Assembly: GCF_040645615.1 (NCBI RefSeq)
Contig: NZ_JBEYYO010000011.1
Location: 62,001 to 126,000 of the forward strand
Direction of reading: 5' to 3'
Origin: Glycomyces sp040645615
Lineage (GTDB): Bacteria > Actinomycetota > Actinomycetes > Mycobacteriales > Micromonosporaceae
Length of the DNA: 64,000 nt
Of this stretch, positions 1 to 6,951 are shown one piece after another. The position numbers were made by a program, and so were the translations under genes. Each line of letters begins with the position of its first letter. The first letter of the stretch is position 1. Under the pieces are notes generated by a model. That model saw only the letters and a list, made by a program, of their open reading frames with translations. It ran no database searches and was not told the origin of the DNA.

Positions 1-67
1 CCCGGTATTCCCGGTACAGCTGGAGTTCCATGTCGGTCTCGTACTTTTCGAGGTCCTCGGCGCTCAA
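1..67 (-). CDS. DUF2469 family protein, N-terminal fragment
   Basis: Only the first 22 codons lie in the window; the rest is off the left edge. The minus strand reads MSAEDLEKYETDMELQLYRE from a TTG at 65-67, preceded by GGAGGA at 71-76. This is the conserved N-terminus of the small acidic DUF2469 family, which in actinobacteria sits just downstream of rnhB (for example Rv2901c after Rv2902c). The function is unknown. The call rests on the motif plus conserved gene order. Confidence 0.8.
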   Translation of the reverse strand, partial: MSAEDLEKYETDMELQLYREYR

Positions 68-180
68 CGCTCCTCCTTCACAGGCGACGGTACACACGAT
101 AGTGCGCTGGTGCCCCGGCGCGGACGCGCCTTGGCGCTGCGGGTCCGGGATTCACCCGGCGGGCTCCCGCCGAAACATGG

Positions 181-822
181 TCAAGTGGGGGTCGCGGCGG
201 CGACGTTGGCGTACGAGCGGCGGTGCGCCTCGCAGGGGCCGTGGGCGCGCAGGGCGGCCTCGTGGGCGGCGGTGCCGTATCCCTTGTGGACGGCGAATCC
301 GTATTCGGGGAAGCGTCGGTCGAGTTCGGTCATGAGGCGGTCTCGGGTCACTTTGGCGACCACGCCCGCCGCGGCCACGCACGCGGCCGTGCGGTCGCCT
401 TTGACGACCCCGAGGCTCGCGGGCAGGCCGGGGACGGCGAACCCGTCGGTGAGCACGTACCCCGGGCGCTGAGGCAGCCGCGCCACGGCCACGCGCATCC
501 CTTCGAGGTTGCACACCGAGATGCCGCGGGCGTCGATCTCGTCGGGGCCGTAGAGCACGACGCTGATCTCGGCGCGGCTGCGGCGCAGCCGTTCGAAGAC
601 CCGTTCGCGGGCGGCCTCGGTGAGGAGCTTGGAGTCGCCGAGCTCGTCGATGCGGGCGTTCGGGGCCAGGCGCACCGCCGCCACGGCGAGCGGCCCGGCG
701 CACGCGCCGCGACCGGCCTCGTCGACCCCGGCCACCGGGCCGAGGCCGCGGCGCTCGAGGGCCGCTTCCAGCGCGTACAGGTCACCGTCGCGCCGCAACC
801 GGGAGGAGGCGGGGCGCAGCAC
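181..822 (-). CDS. rnhB: Ribonuclease HII
   Basis: RNase HII cuts the RNA strand of RNA:DNA hybrids and removes single ribonucleotides from DNA in the cytoplasm. The 213-residue product has the family signature GVDEAGRGACAGPL at residues 32-45, with acidic residues D34 and E35. Further acidic residues are D126 (YVLTDG) and the KVTRDR segment near 157-162, giving the DEDD metal site. The chosen start is a GTG at 820-822, two bases after the lepB stop, so the two genes are probably translationally coupled. DUF2469 follows after about 110 nt, as in mycobacteria. The length is normal for the family. Confidence 0.95.
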   Translation of the reverse strand: MLRPASSRLRRDGDLYALEAALERRGLGPVAGVDEAGRGACAGPLAVAAVRLAPNARIDELGDSKLLTEAARERVFERLRRSRAEISVVLYGPDEIDARGISVCNLEGMRVAVARLPQRPGYVLTDGFAVPGLPASLGVVKGDRTAACVAAAGVVAKVTRDRLMTELDRRFPEYGFAVHKGYGTAAHEAALRAHGPCEAHRRSYANVAAATPT

Positions 823-824
823 GG

Positions 825-1520
825 TCAGGACGGTTCGGGGACGTCGTCGTAGGTCGCCGGGATCGAGAACCAGGTGAAGTCGCCGAAGGGCCAGAACAGC
901 ACGAAGGCCTTGCCGATCACCGCGTCGACCGGGATGGTCGAGGACATGACGTCGCCGCCGGAGCGGATGTACCGCTCGCGCGAGTCGCCCGAGGCCGAGC
1001 GGTGGTCGCCCATGACCCACAGGCGGCCGTCGGGCACGATCAGGTCGAACTCGTCTCGCGAGGGCTGGTCCTGCACCCCGGCGGGGTTGGTGTACAGGTA
1101 GGACTCCTCGTCGAGGGCCACACCGTTGACCGAGATGCGCCCCTCGTCGTCGCAGCACACGACGTGGTCGCCGCCGGTGGCGATGACCCGCTTGATGAAC
1201 TCGTCCTCCTCCATCACCGAGCGCCACGACTCGGGGGCGGTGAACACGATGATCTCGCCGCGGTCGGGCTCGGAGAAGTCGTAGACGAGCTTGTTGACGA
1301 GCACCCGGTCGTTGACCTGGAGGGTGTTCTCCATCGACCCGGAGGGGATGTAATAGGTCTGCACGACCCAGGTCCGCACCACGATCGCCACGAGGATGGC
1401 GACACCCAGAAGGATGGGCAGTTCCTTCCAGAACGACCCCTTCTTCTTGGGCTGCTGCTTTTCGGAGGCTTCCTCGGCGCCCTCACCTTCGGCGCCGGGC
1501 GCTTGCCCTTCTTCGATCAC
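825..1520 (-). CDS. lepB: Signal peptidase I (second of a tandem pair)
   Basis: This membrane-anchored serine/lysine protease removes signal peptides from Sec and Tat exported proteins. The 231-residue product has an acidic then lysine-rich cytoplasmic N-terminus and one membrane segment at about residues 33-55. The S26 box PSGSM follows, with the catalytic Ser at about 62. The FIKRVIATGGD box carries the general-base Lys at about 110. Box E (VMGDHRSASGDSR) is intact. The upstream lepB paralog overlaps its start by 38 nt, and rnhB begins two bases past its stop, so the three are co-transcribed. Tandem lepB genes are common in filamentous actinomycetes and probably divide substrates. Confidence 0.93.
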   Translation of the reverse strand: MIEEGQAPGAEGEGAEEASEKQQPKKKGSFWKELPILLGVAILVAIVVRTWVVQTYYIPSGSMENTLQVNDRVLVNKLVYDFSEPDRGEIIVFTAPESWRSVMEEDEFIKRVIATGGDHVVCCDDEGRISVNGVALDEESYLYTNPAGVQDQPSRDEFDLIVPDGRLWVMGDHRSASGDSRERYIRSGGDVMSSTIPVDAVIGKAFVLFWPFGDFTWFSIPATYDDVPEPS

Positions 1521-2649
1521 GGTGCGAGTCTACGCGCTCGCGCTCGGCGCCCAGGGGTGCCCGCCTGGCCGTCGCTTGCGAAGAGACAGGTGGTATCGCC
1601 GTGGCGGGCAACGCAGGCGGCGAGTGCCACGCGTGCGCATCGGGCGCGGTCTCGCCTGCGGCGGCGGTGTCCGCGCTCGTCTCGGGCGGGTCGAGGACCT
1701 CGAACGCGGCGGGGATCTCCAGTTCGGTGGCGCGGTCGGTGGGCCACACGAGCGCGATCGCGCGGCCGATGATGTTCTCGACCGGGACCGGGCCCTGGCA
1801 GCGCGAGTCCCTGGAGTTCCCGCGGTGGTCGCCCATCACCCACACCTCCCCCGCGGCCACGGTGACCTCGTCGAACAGGCGCGAATGACACGACCCGGGC
1901 GGCACGTCCAATGGCGCGTCGTCGTAGACGTAGGCGCTCTCGTCGAGCGAGACGCCGTTGACCGTGACGCGGCCTTCGTCGTCACAGCACGCGACGGTGT
2001 CGCCGCCGACGGCGATCACCCGTTTGATGAAGTCCTTCTCGTCGGGTTCGGCCAGGCCGATCAGGTCGAGCACCCCGGTGGTCACGTCCCCGACGAACGA
2101 GTCGTTCCCGCCCTTGGGCCGGTACTCGGGGTCCCAGCTGTCGGTGCCGCGGAAGACGATGACCTCGCCGCGCTGCGGGCTGCGCAGCGTGGTGGTGAGC
2201 TTGAGGACGAGGACCTTGTCGCCCTCCTGGAGGGTCTGCTCCATCGAGCCCGAAGGGATGTAGAACGGCTGGATCGCGAACGTGCGCAGCAGGACCGCCG
2301 CCGAGAACGCCACGACCAGCAGCAGCGGCAGTTCGACCCACAGCGACAGGTACTGGCGTTTGTGCGGCTGCGAGAGGCGGCTCTCGGTCTCCTTGCGTTC
2401 TTCGGGCTCGTCGCTGCGGTGGACCCGTTCGCGTTCGGCCGCGACCCGGTCGTGCGGGCCGGTCACGCGCTCACGGGGCCCGGTGGGGCCCTCGGGGCGA
2501 CGGATCGGCCTCGTCCCCGCCTCGGGCCCGCGCGGCAGGCGGCCGGGGGCGCGCGGGGCGGCGGGCGGAGGGGGCTGTGCGCCGCCGGGGCCGGGAAGCC
2601 TGCCCCAGTCGATGCGCCGCGGTCCTTCGCCGGGGGAACCAGGACTCAT
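1483..2649 (-). CDS. lepB: Signal peptidase I with long N-terminal extension
   Basis: This is a second S26 signal peptidase of 388 residues, much longer than its neighbour. Residues 1-95 are proline/arginine-rich and likely cytoplasmic and disordered. One membrane helix lies near 103-123. PSGSM follows with the catalytic Ser at about 135, and FIKRVIAVGGD carries the Lys at about 209. A VMGDHRGNSRDSR box is present. The last 60 residues are low complexity, arginine-rich, and run 38 nt into the following lepB. The start could be internal, but the ATG at 2649 is the first in frame. The rplS terminator lies just upstream, so this gene probably has its own promoter or receives read-through. Confidence 0.9.
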   Translation of the reverse strand: MSPGSPGEGPRRIDWGRLPGPGGAQPPPPAAPRAPGRLPRGPEAGTRPIRRPEGPTGPRERVTGPHDRVAAERERVHRSDEPEERKETESRLSQPHKRQYLSLWVELPLLLVVAFSAAVLLRTFAIQPFYIPSGSMEQTLQEGDKVLVLKLTTTLRSPQRGEVIVFRGTDSWDPEYRPKGGNDSFVGDVTTGVLDLIGLAEPDEKDFIKRVIAVGGDTVACCDDEGRVTVNGVSLDESAYVYDDAPLDVPPGSCHSRLFDEVTVAAGEVWVMGDHRGNSRDSRCQGPVPVENIIGRAIALVWPTDRATELEIPAAFEVLDPPETSADTAAAGETAPDAHAWHSPPALPATAIPPVSSQATARRAPLGAERERVDSHRDRRRASARRRR

Positions 2650-2681
2650 GTCCAGAGCGTAGCGGAATCGGGCCGAACGCG

Positions 2682-2708
2682 AAAAACCCCGGGCGATGCC
2701 CGGGGTCT
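2682..2708 (-). terminator. Intrinsic terminator after rplS
   Basis: An 8-bp perfect GC stem (CCCCGGGC / GCCCGGGG, 2687-2705) with a 3-nt loop is followed on the minus strand by five T residues (2682-2686). It lies between the rplS stop and the lepB start and should end the rplS transcript. Confidence 0.85.
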
Positions 2709-2736
2709 TCCGAAAGTCTGCGTCGCAGAGCAGCGC

Positions 2737-3084
2737 TTAGAGTTCGCGCTTCTCCTTGATCTTGGCGGACTTGCCCTTGCGCTCGCGCAGGTAGTACAGC
2801 TTCGCGCGGCGGACCTTGCCTCGCATGGCGATCTCGATCGAGTCGACCATGGGACCGTGGACCGGGAAGGTGCGCTCGACGCCGATGCCGTAGCTCAGCT
2901 TGCGGACCGTGAAGGTCTCGCCGAGGCCGGCGCCGTGGCGACGGATGACGACACCCTGGAACACCTGGACACGGGACCGGTTGCCTTCCTGGATACGGAC
3001 GTTCACCTTGACGGTGTCGCCGGGACGGAAGTCCGGCAGGTCGGCGCGCATGGAGGCTGCGTTCAGCTCATCCAGAATGTTCAT
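2737..3084 (-). CDS. rplS: 50S ribosomal protein L19
   Basis: L19 lies at the 30S-50S interface of the ribosome. The 115-residue product carries the family core FRPGDTVKVNVRIQEGNRSR followed by VFQGVVIRRHG, and then FTVRKLSYGIGVERTFP. The length matches bacterial L19. It is the last gene of the rpsP-khpA-rimM-trmD-rplS cluster and ends at a strong terminator. The gap to trmD is about 80 nt. Confidence 0.97.
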   Translation of the reverse strand: MNILDELNAASMRADLPDFRPGDTVKVNVRIQEGNRSRVQVFQGVVIRRHGAGLGETFTVRKLSYGIGVERTFPVHGPMVDSIEIAMRGKVRRAKLYYLRERKGKSAKIKEKREL

Positions 3085-3167
3085 GGTTTCAACCCTCGTT
3101 GGATATACACAGAAGTTCGGGCCGGGAGAGGTACCGCTTGAACGAACGGCACGTCACGGGAACTCAC

Positions 3168-3938
3168 CTACTCTGCCACACCCTGCTCGGGCACGGCGAG
3201 CCCGGCCCCTTCGAGTAGGCGCCGGTCACGTTGGTCGAGGCTACCCGGATCGAGGCGCTCCAGCAAATCCGGGCGGGCCCGCGCGGTGCGAAGGAGCGCC
3301 TGGTCACGCCGCCAGCGCTCGACCTTGCCGTGGTCGCCCGACAGCAGCACCGGCGGGACCTCGCGGCCGCGCCATTCGGCGGGCCGGGTGTAGGCGGGGG
3401 CCTCCAGGAGCCCTGCGTTGTGGGACTCGTCGTCGAGGGACGCGGCGTTGCCGAGGACGCCGGGCACGAGCCGGGTCACGGCCTCGACGATGGCGAGCAC
3501 GGCGACTTCGCCGCCGAAGAGCACGTAGTCGCCGATGGAGACCTCGGTGACCTCCATGCGCTCGGCGGCGTGGTCGACGACGCGCTGGTCGATGCCCTCG
3601 TAGCGGCCGCACGCGAACATGAGCCAGGGCTCTGTGGCGAGTTCGGCGGCGAGGGCCTGGGTGAAGGGCCGCCCCGCGGGGCTGGTCACCAACAGGCGCG
3701 GTTTCGCTTCGCCGGGCACGAGTTCGTCGAGGCATTCGCCCCAGGGCTGGGGTTTCATGACCATGCCCGCGCCGCCTCCGGCGGGGGGCCCGTCGACCGA
3801 GTGGTGCACGTCGTGGGTCCAGCGGCGCAGGTCGTGGACGTTCAGGTCGATCAGGCCCTTCTCGCGGGCGCGGCCGATGAGGGAGAGGTCGAGCGGCGCG
3901 AGGTACTCGGGGAAGACGGTGACGACGTCGATTCTCAT
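3168..3938 (-). CDS. trmD: tRNA (guanine-37-N1)-methyltransferase
   Basis: TrmD methylates G37 of tRNAs with SAM and so prevents +1 frameshifting. The 256-residue product begins MRIDVVTVFPEYLAPLDLS at the ATG 3936-3938, with GAGGGG upstream. It shows the SPOUT trefoil-knot elements FACGRYEGIDQRV, IGDYVLFGGEVAVLAI and RLVPGVLGNAASL, and the substrate segment PPVLLSGDHGKVERWR. It starts 11 nt after the rimM stop in the standard rpsP-rimM-trmD-rplS order. An open frame extends well upstream of this ATG, but that part overlaps rimM and is not conserved. Confidence 0.96.
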   Translation of the reverse strand: MRIDVVTVFPEYLAPLDLSLIGRAREKGLIDLNVHDLRRWTHDVHHSVDGPPAGGGAGMVMKPQPWGECLDELVPGEAKPRLLVTSPAGRPFTQALAAELATEPWLMFACGRYEGIDQRVVDHAAERMEVTEVSIGDYVLFGGEVAVLAIVEAVTRLVPGVLGNAASLDDESHNAGLLEAPAYTRPAEWRGREVPPVLLSGDHGKVERWRRDQALLRTARARPDLLERLDPGSLDQRDRRLLEGAGLAVPEQGVAE

Positions 3939-3949
3939 GGCCGTTCCCC

Positions 3950-4453
3950 TCAGAGGTCGAGCAGGCCGGGCGGGAGGTCGACCTTGATCGTCCCGGTCTC
4001 GGTGTCGACCTCTTCGACCATGTCGGCCACGAACGGGATGAGCGCCGGACCCCGGCCCTGGCGCTTGACCACCAGCGTCTCGTAGGCCGCGCCGTGGTCG
4101 ATGCGGGAGACGGTGCCGACCTCGCCTGCTTCGCGGTCGATCACTTTGAGGCCCAGGAGGTGCTCGTCGCGGAACGCGTCCTCGTCGTCGGCGTCCTCGT
4201 CTTCGTCGATCTCGACGCTGAGGCGGATGCCCCGCAGCAGCTCGGAGGCGTTGCGGTCGGTGACGCCCTCGAAGCCGATCATGGGCCGGCCCTGGTGCCA
4301 GCGCACGGTGGCAGCGGTCATCGGGCCGTTCTTGGTGGAGTACTGGACTCCGGGTTGGAAGCGCGCCTCGGGGTCGTCGGTGCGGACCTCGACGACGACT
4401 TCGCCCTTGAGCCCGTGCGGGCGGACGATGCGGCCTACGACTACCTGTGCCAT
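3950..4453 (-). CDS. rimM: Ribosome maturation factor RimM
   Basis: RimM binds S19 and assists maturation of the 30S head. The 167-residue product starts at MAQVVVGRIVRPHGLKGEV, the characteristic N-terminal beta-barrel motif. It continues to a PRC-barrel domain (DEHLLGLKVIDREAGEVGTV...) and ends IKVDLPPGLLDL, typical of the family. The ATG at 4451-4453 is preferred over an upstream ATG because the family motif starts there. It is co-transcribed with trmD. Confidence 0.95.
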   Translation of the reverse strand: MAQVVVGRIVRPHGLKGEVVVEVRTDDPEARFQPGVQYSTKNGPMTAATVRWHQGRPMIGFEGVTDRNASELLRGIRLSVEIDEDEDADDEDAFRDEHLLGLKVIDREAGEVGTVSRIDHGAAYETLVVKRQGRGPALIPFVADMVEEVDTETGTIKVDLPPGLLDL

Positions 4454-4479
4454 GGGCACCTCTCTCGCAGCAGCGCAAC

Positions 4480-4503
4480 GGCCCCGGGGGAACCCCGGGG
4501 CCG
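4480..4503 (-). terminator. GC hairpin between khpA and rimM
   Basis: The sequence CGGCCCCGGGG / CCCCGGGGCCG forms a near-perfect stem with a very short loop in the khpA-rimM gap. There is no T-run after it on the minus strand, so it is more likely an attenuating or mRNA-processing hairpin than a full terminator. Confidence 0.45.
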
Positions 4504-4514
4504 CAGCGGGTGAC

Positions 4515-4745
4515 TCAGTAGGAGTCGACGACCTCGACACGAATGCCGCGGCCCCCGATCGAGCCGATGACCTGGCGCAGTGCGTTCACGGTGCGGCCGC
4601 CCCGGCCGATCACCGTCCCGAGGTCCTCGGGATTGACCCGGACCTCGAGCCGCTTGCCGCGACGGGAGTCGACCAGACGGACTCGAACATCGTCGGGATT
4701 GTCGACGATGCCTTTGACAAGGTGCTCAAGCGCCGGTCGCAGCAC
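4515..4745 (-). CDS. khpA: KH-domain RNA-binding protein KhpA
   Basis: This is a 76-residue single KH domain. It contains GTVIGRGGRTVNALRQVI with the GxxG loop (GRGG) that contacts RNA. KhpA works with KhpB on small RNAs, mRNAs and cell-length control in Gram-positive bacteria. It starts two bases after the rpsP stop, the usual place between rpsP and rimM, so coupling to S16 translation is likely. The length is normal for the family. Confidence 0.93.
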   Translation of the reverse strand: MLRPALEHLVKGIVDNPDDVRVRLVDSRRGKRLEVRVNPEDLGTVIGRGGRTVNALRQVIGSIGGRGIRVEVVDSY

Positions 4746-4747
4746 GA

Positions 4748-5227
4748 TTACTCCCCTTTGGTCTCGGAGGCCTCGTCGGCGGCGGCCTCGACCTGTTCAG
4801 TCTTAGCCGATTCGTCGGCCTTCGCGGCGGACTTCTTGGTCTTCGGCGCGGCCTTCTCCTCGGGCACGTAGGCCTTCGACGGGTCGATGCCGGAGTCCTT
4901 GAGCGCCTGGATGTACAGGCTCTCCTTCTCGGCCTTCGGCTCGGCGACCTTCAGCGGCGCCGGGGCCGGCAGGCCCTTGAACTGCTGCCAGTCACCGGTC
5001 TTGCGCAGGAGCGCCTTGACCTGGTCGGTCGGCTGGGCGCCGACGGAGAGCCAGTGCTGGATGCGGTCGGACTTGACCTCGATCCGGGACGGGTTCTCCT
5101 TCGGGTGGTAGATCCCGACGTTCTCAATGACCTTGCCGTCGCGCTTGACGCGCGAGTCGGCGATGACGATGCGGTACTGGGGAGTACGGATCTTCCCCAT
5201 GCGCGTGAGGCGAATCTTCACTGCCAC
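4748..5227 (-). CDS. rpsP: 30S ribosomal protein S16 with actinobacterial tail
   Basis: S16 is an assembly protein of the 30S body. Residues 1-80 contain the family core (MAVKIRLTRMGKIRTPQYRI, ADSRVKRDGKVIENVGIYHP). Residues 85-159 form an acidic, Ala/Lys/Glu-rich extension typical of actinobacteria and absent from E. coli S16. It is the first gene of the cluster that continues to rplS. A plausible -35/-10 pair lies upstream at 5324-5351. The ffh gene, often placed just upstream, is not here; proS takes that place. Confidence 0.96.
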   Translation of the reverse strand: MAVKIRLTRMGKIRTPQYRIVIADSRVKRDGKVIENVGIYHPKENPSRIEVKSDRIQHWLSVGAQPTDQVKALLRKTGDWQQFKGLPAPAPLKVAEPKAEKESLYIQALKDSGIDPSKAYVPEEKAAPKTKKSAAKADESAKTEQVEAAADEASETKGE

Positions 5228-5323
5228 GTTTTGTTACTCCTGATGTAAGGATCACGTAGGCGCGCGCGCCGTCCAGGGGAATCACTCCGGATTGCGTTCA
5301 CGCCGAAAACTTGGCCTTGCGTC

Positions 5324-5351
5324 ACGGTAGTTGAGAGGGCTTCCGTCCCAA
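5324..5351 (-). promoter_or_regulatory. Possible rpsP promoter
   Basis: On the minus strand TTGGGA (5346-5351) and TACCGT (5324-5329) are separated by 16 bp, about 95 nt upstream of the rpsP start. The match to a housekeeping promoter is moderate and the call is an inference. Confidence 0.35.
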
Positions 5352-5389
5352 AGCTCATGTACAGCGGTCGAGTCTAGCGTATGGGGCGA

Positions 5390-6796
5390 TCAGTACGACC
5401 GCGCCAGGTAGGCGATGAGACCGGGTTCATCCAGGGAGTCGGGCACGGAGCCGTCCTCGCGCTGGAGGACCCGCACGGTGACGCCCGCGGCGGCGGCCTT
5501 CTGCTCGCCTTCGACGCCGCACGCGTCCCACGGCAGGCGTGCGTAACCGGTCTGGGCGGCTTCGACCGCTTCGTCCACGGTCGCGGCGTCGGCGGTGAGC
5601 CGTTCGCGCCGCTCCAGCGCCTCGTCGAACAGGGCCTGCTGGTCGCCTTCGAGCGCGGCGGCCACGGCTTCGGCGAGCATCCCGAGCGGGACGGTCTCCT
5701 TGACGCCCTTGACGCGGCTGACCAGGGTGGCCTCGCCGTTCTTGAGGTCGCGGGGGCCGATCTCGATGCGCACGGGGTAGCCCTTGAGCTCGGCGTCGAC
5801 CGCGCGGCGGCCGAAGGCCACGTCGGCGCGGTGGTCGAGCTTGACGCGCAGCCCTGAGGACTTGAGCTCGTCAAAGACCTGCTTGGCCGCGCCTTGGACC
5901 TCGTCTGAGTCCTTGACGACCATGACGTAGGCCTGGACGGGGGCCAGGCGCGGCGGGACGCGGAGCCCCGAGTCGTCGCCGTGGCCCATGATGAGGCCGC
6001 CGACCATGCGGGTCGAGGTGCCCCACGAGGTGGTCCAGCCGTGGGCCTGCTGGCCGTCCTTGCCTTGGAACTGGATGTCGAAGGCCCTCGCGAAGTTCTG
6101 ACCCAGTTCGTGCGAGGTGCCCATCTGGAGGGCCTTGCCGTCCCGCATGAGGGCCTCGACGGCGAACGTGTTCAGGGCCCCGGCGAAGCGCTCGGCCTCG
6201 GTCTTGATGCCGCGCAGCACCGGCAGCGCGAGCACGTTCTCCATGAAGTCGGCGTACACGTCGTGGAGGATCCGCAGCGTGAACTCGTGGGCGTCCTCAT
6301 AGGACTCGTGGACGGTGTGCCCCTCCTGCCACAGGAACTCCGAGGAGCGCAGGAACAACCGGGTGCGCAGCTCGTAGCGCATCACGTTGCACCACTGGTT
6401 GAGCAGCAGGGGCAGGTCGCGGTACGACTTGACCCACTTCGCCATGTACTCGCCGATGATGGTCTCCGAGGTGGGGCGCACCGCGAGCTTCTCCTCGAGC
6501 TCCTTGCCGCCCGCGTGCGTCACCGTCCACAGCTCGGGCGCGAAGCCCTCCACGTGGTCGGCCTCGCGGCGGAAGTAGGACTCGGGGATCAGCAGCGGGA
6601 ACGAGGCGTTCTCGGTGCCGGTCTCCTTGATGCGCGCGTCCATCTCGTCGACCATGCGCTCCCACAGCGCGAACCCGGTCGGTCGGATCACCTGCTGGCC
6701 CTTCGCCGGGCCGTTCTCGGCCAGCTGGGCCTTGGCGACGACGTCCTGGTACCAGCGAGGGAAGTCCTCGCCCTGCGGTGTGAGTACATTGGCCAT
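5390..6796 (-). CDS. proS: Prolyl-tRNA synthetase, archaeal/eukaryotic-like type
   Basis: This enzyme charges tRNA-Pro with proline. The 468-residue product is the short class II type (proS type 3), beginning MANVLTPQGEDFPRWYQDVV at the ATG 6794-6796. It shows class II motifs such as VRPTSETIIGEYMAKW and LRTRLFLRSSEFLWQEGHT. It ends in the Tyr typical of this type (LARSY), and it lacks the large editing insertion of the E. coli enzyme. The open frame runs about 55 codons further upstream but without homology. It is divergent from the ctpE-like gene across about 155 bp. Confidence 0.95.
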   Translation of the reverse strand: MANVLTPQGEDFPRWYQDVVAKAQLAENGPAKGQQVIRPTGFALWERMVDEMDARIKETGTENASFPLLIPESYFRREADHVEGFAPELWTVTHAGGKELEEKLAVRPTSETIIGEYMAKWVKSYRDLPLLLNQWCNVMRYELRTRLFLRSSEFLWQEGHTVHESYEDAHEFTLRILHDVYADFMENVLALPVLRGIKTEAERFAGALNTFAVEALMRDGKALQMGTSHELGQNFARAFDIQFQGKDGQQAHGWTTSWGTSTRMVGGLIMGHGDDSGLRVPPRLAPVQAYVMVVKDSDEVQGAAKQVFDELKSSGLRVKLDHRADVAFGRRAVDAELKGYPVRIEIGPRDLKNGEATLVSRVKGVKETVPLGMLAEAVAAALEGDQQALFDEALERRERLTADAATVDEAVEAAQTGYARLPWDACGVEGEQKAAAAGVTVRVLQREDGSVPDSLDEPGLIAYLARSY

Positions 6797-6939
6797 AAAC
6801 AGGGATTCTACGGGCCGGACCCTTCCGGGCCGCAATCGGATTGCGCCGCGTGAGAGCCGCGCCGCCTCCGCAGTAAGGAGGAGGGGACGAAACCGGAGCC
6901 TCGGTCCTTCGGCGGTACTCCCAGGCGGTGACCGTCGCA

Positions 6940-6945
6940 TAAGCT
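6940..6945 (+). promoter_or_regulatory. -10 box of a leaderless ctpE-like transcript
   Basis: TAAGCT lies 6 nt before the GTG start at 6952 and there is no Shine-Dalgarno sequence. This spacing would put the transcription start at the start codon. Confidence 0.45.
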
Positions 6946-6951
6946 GTCGAC

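Noticed and set aside
1093..1520. Paired Cys (CCDDEGR) in both signal peptidases as a novel metal site
   Set aside because: A Cys pair at this position is usual in actinobacterial LepB proteins, so it is not special here.
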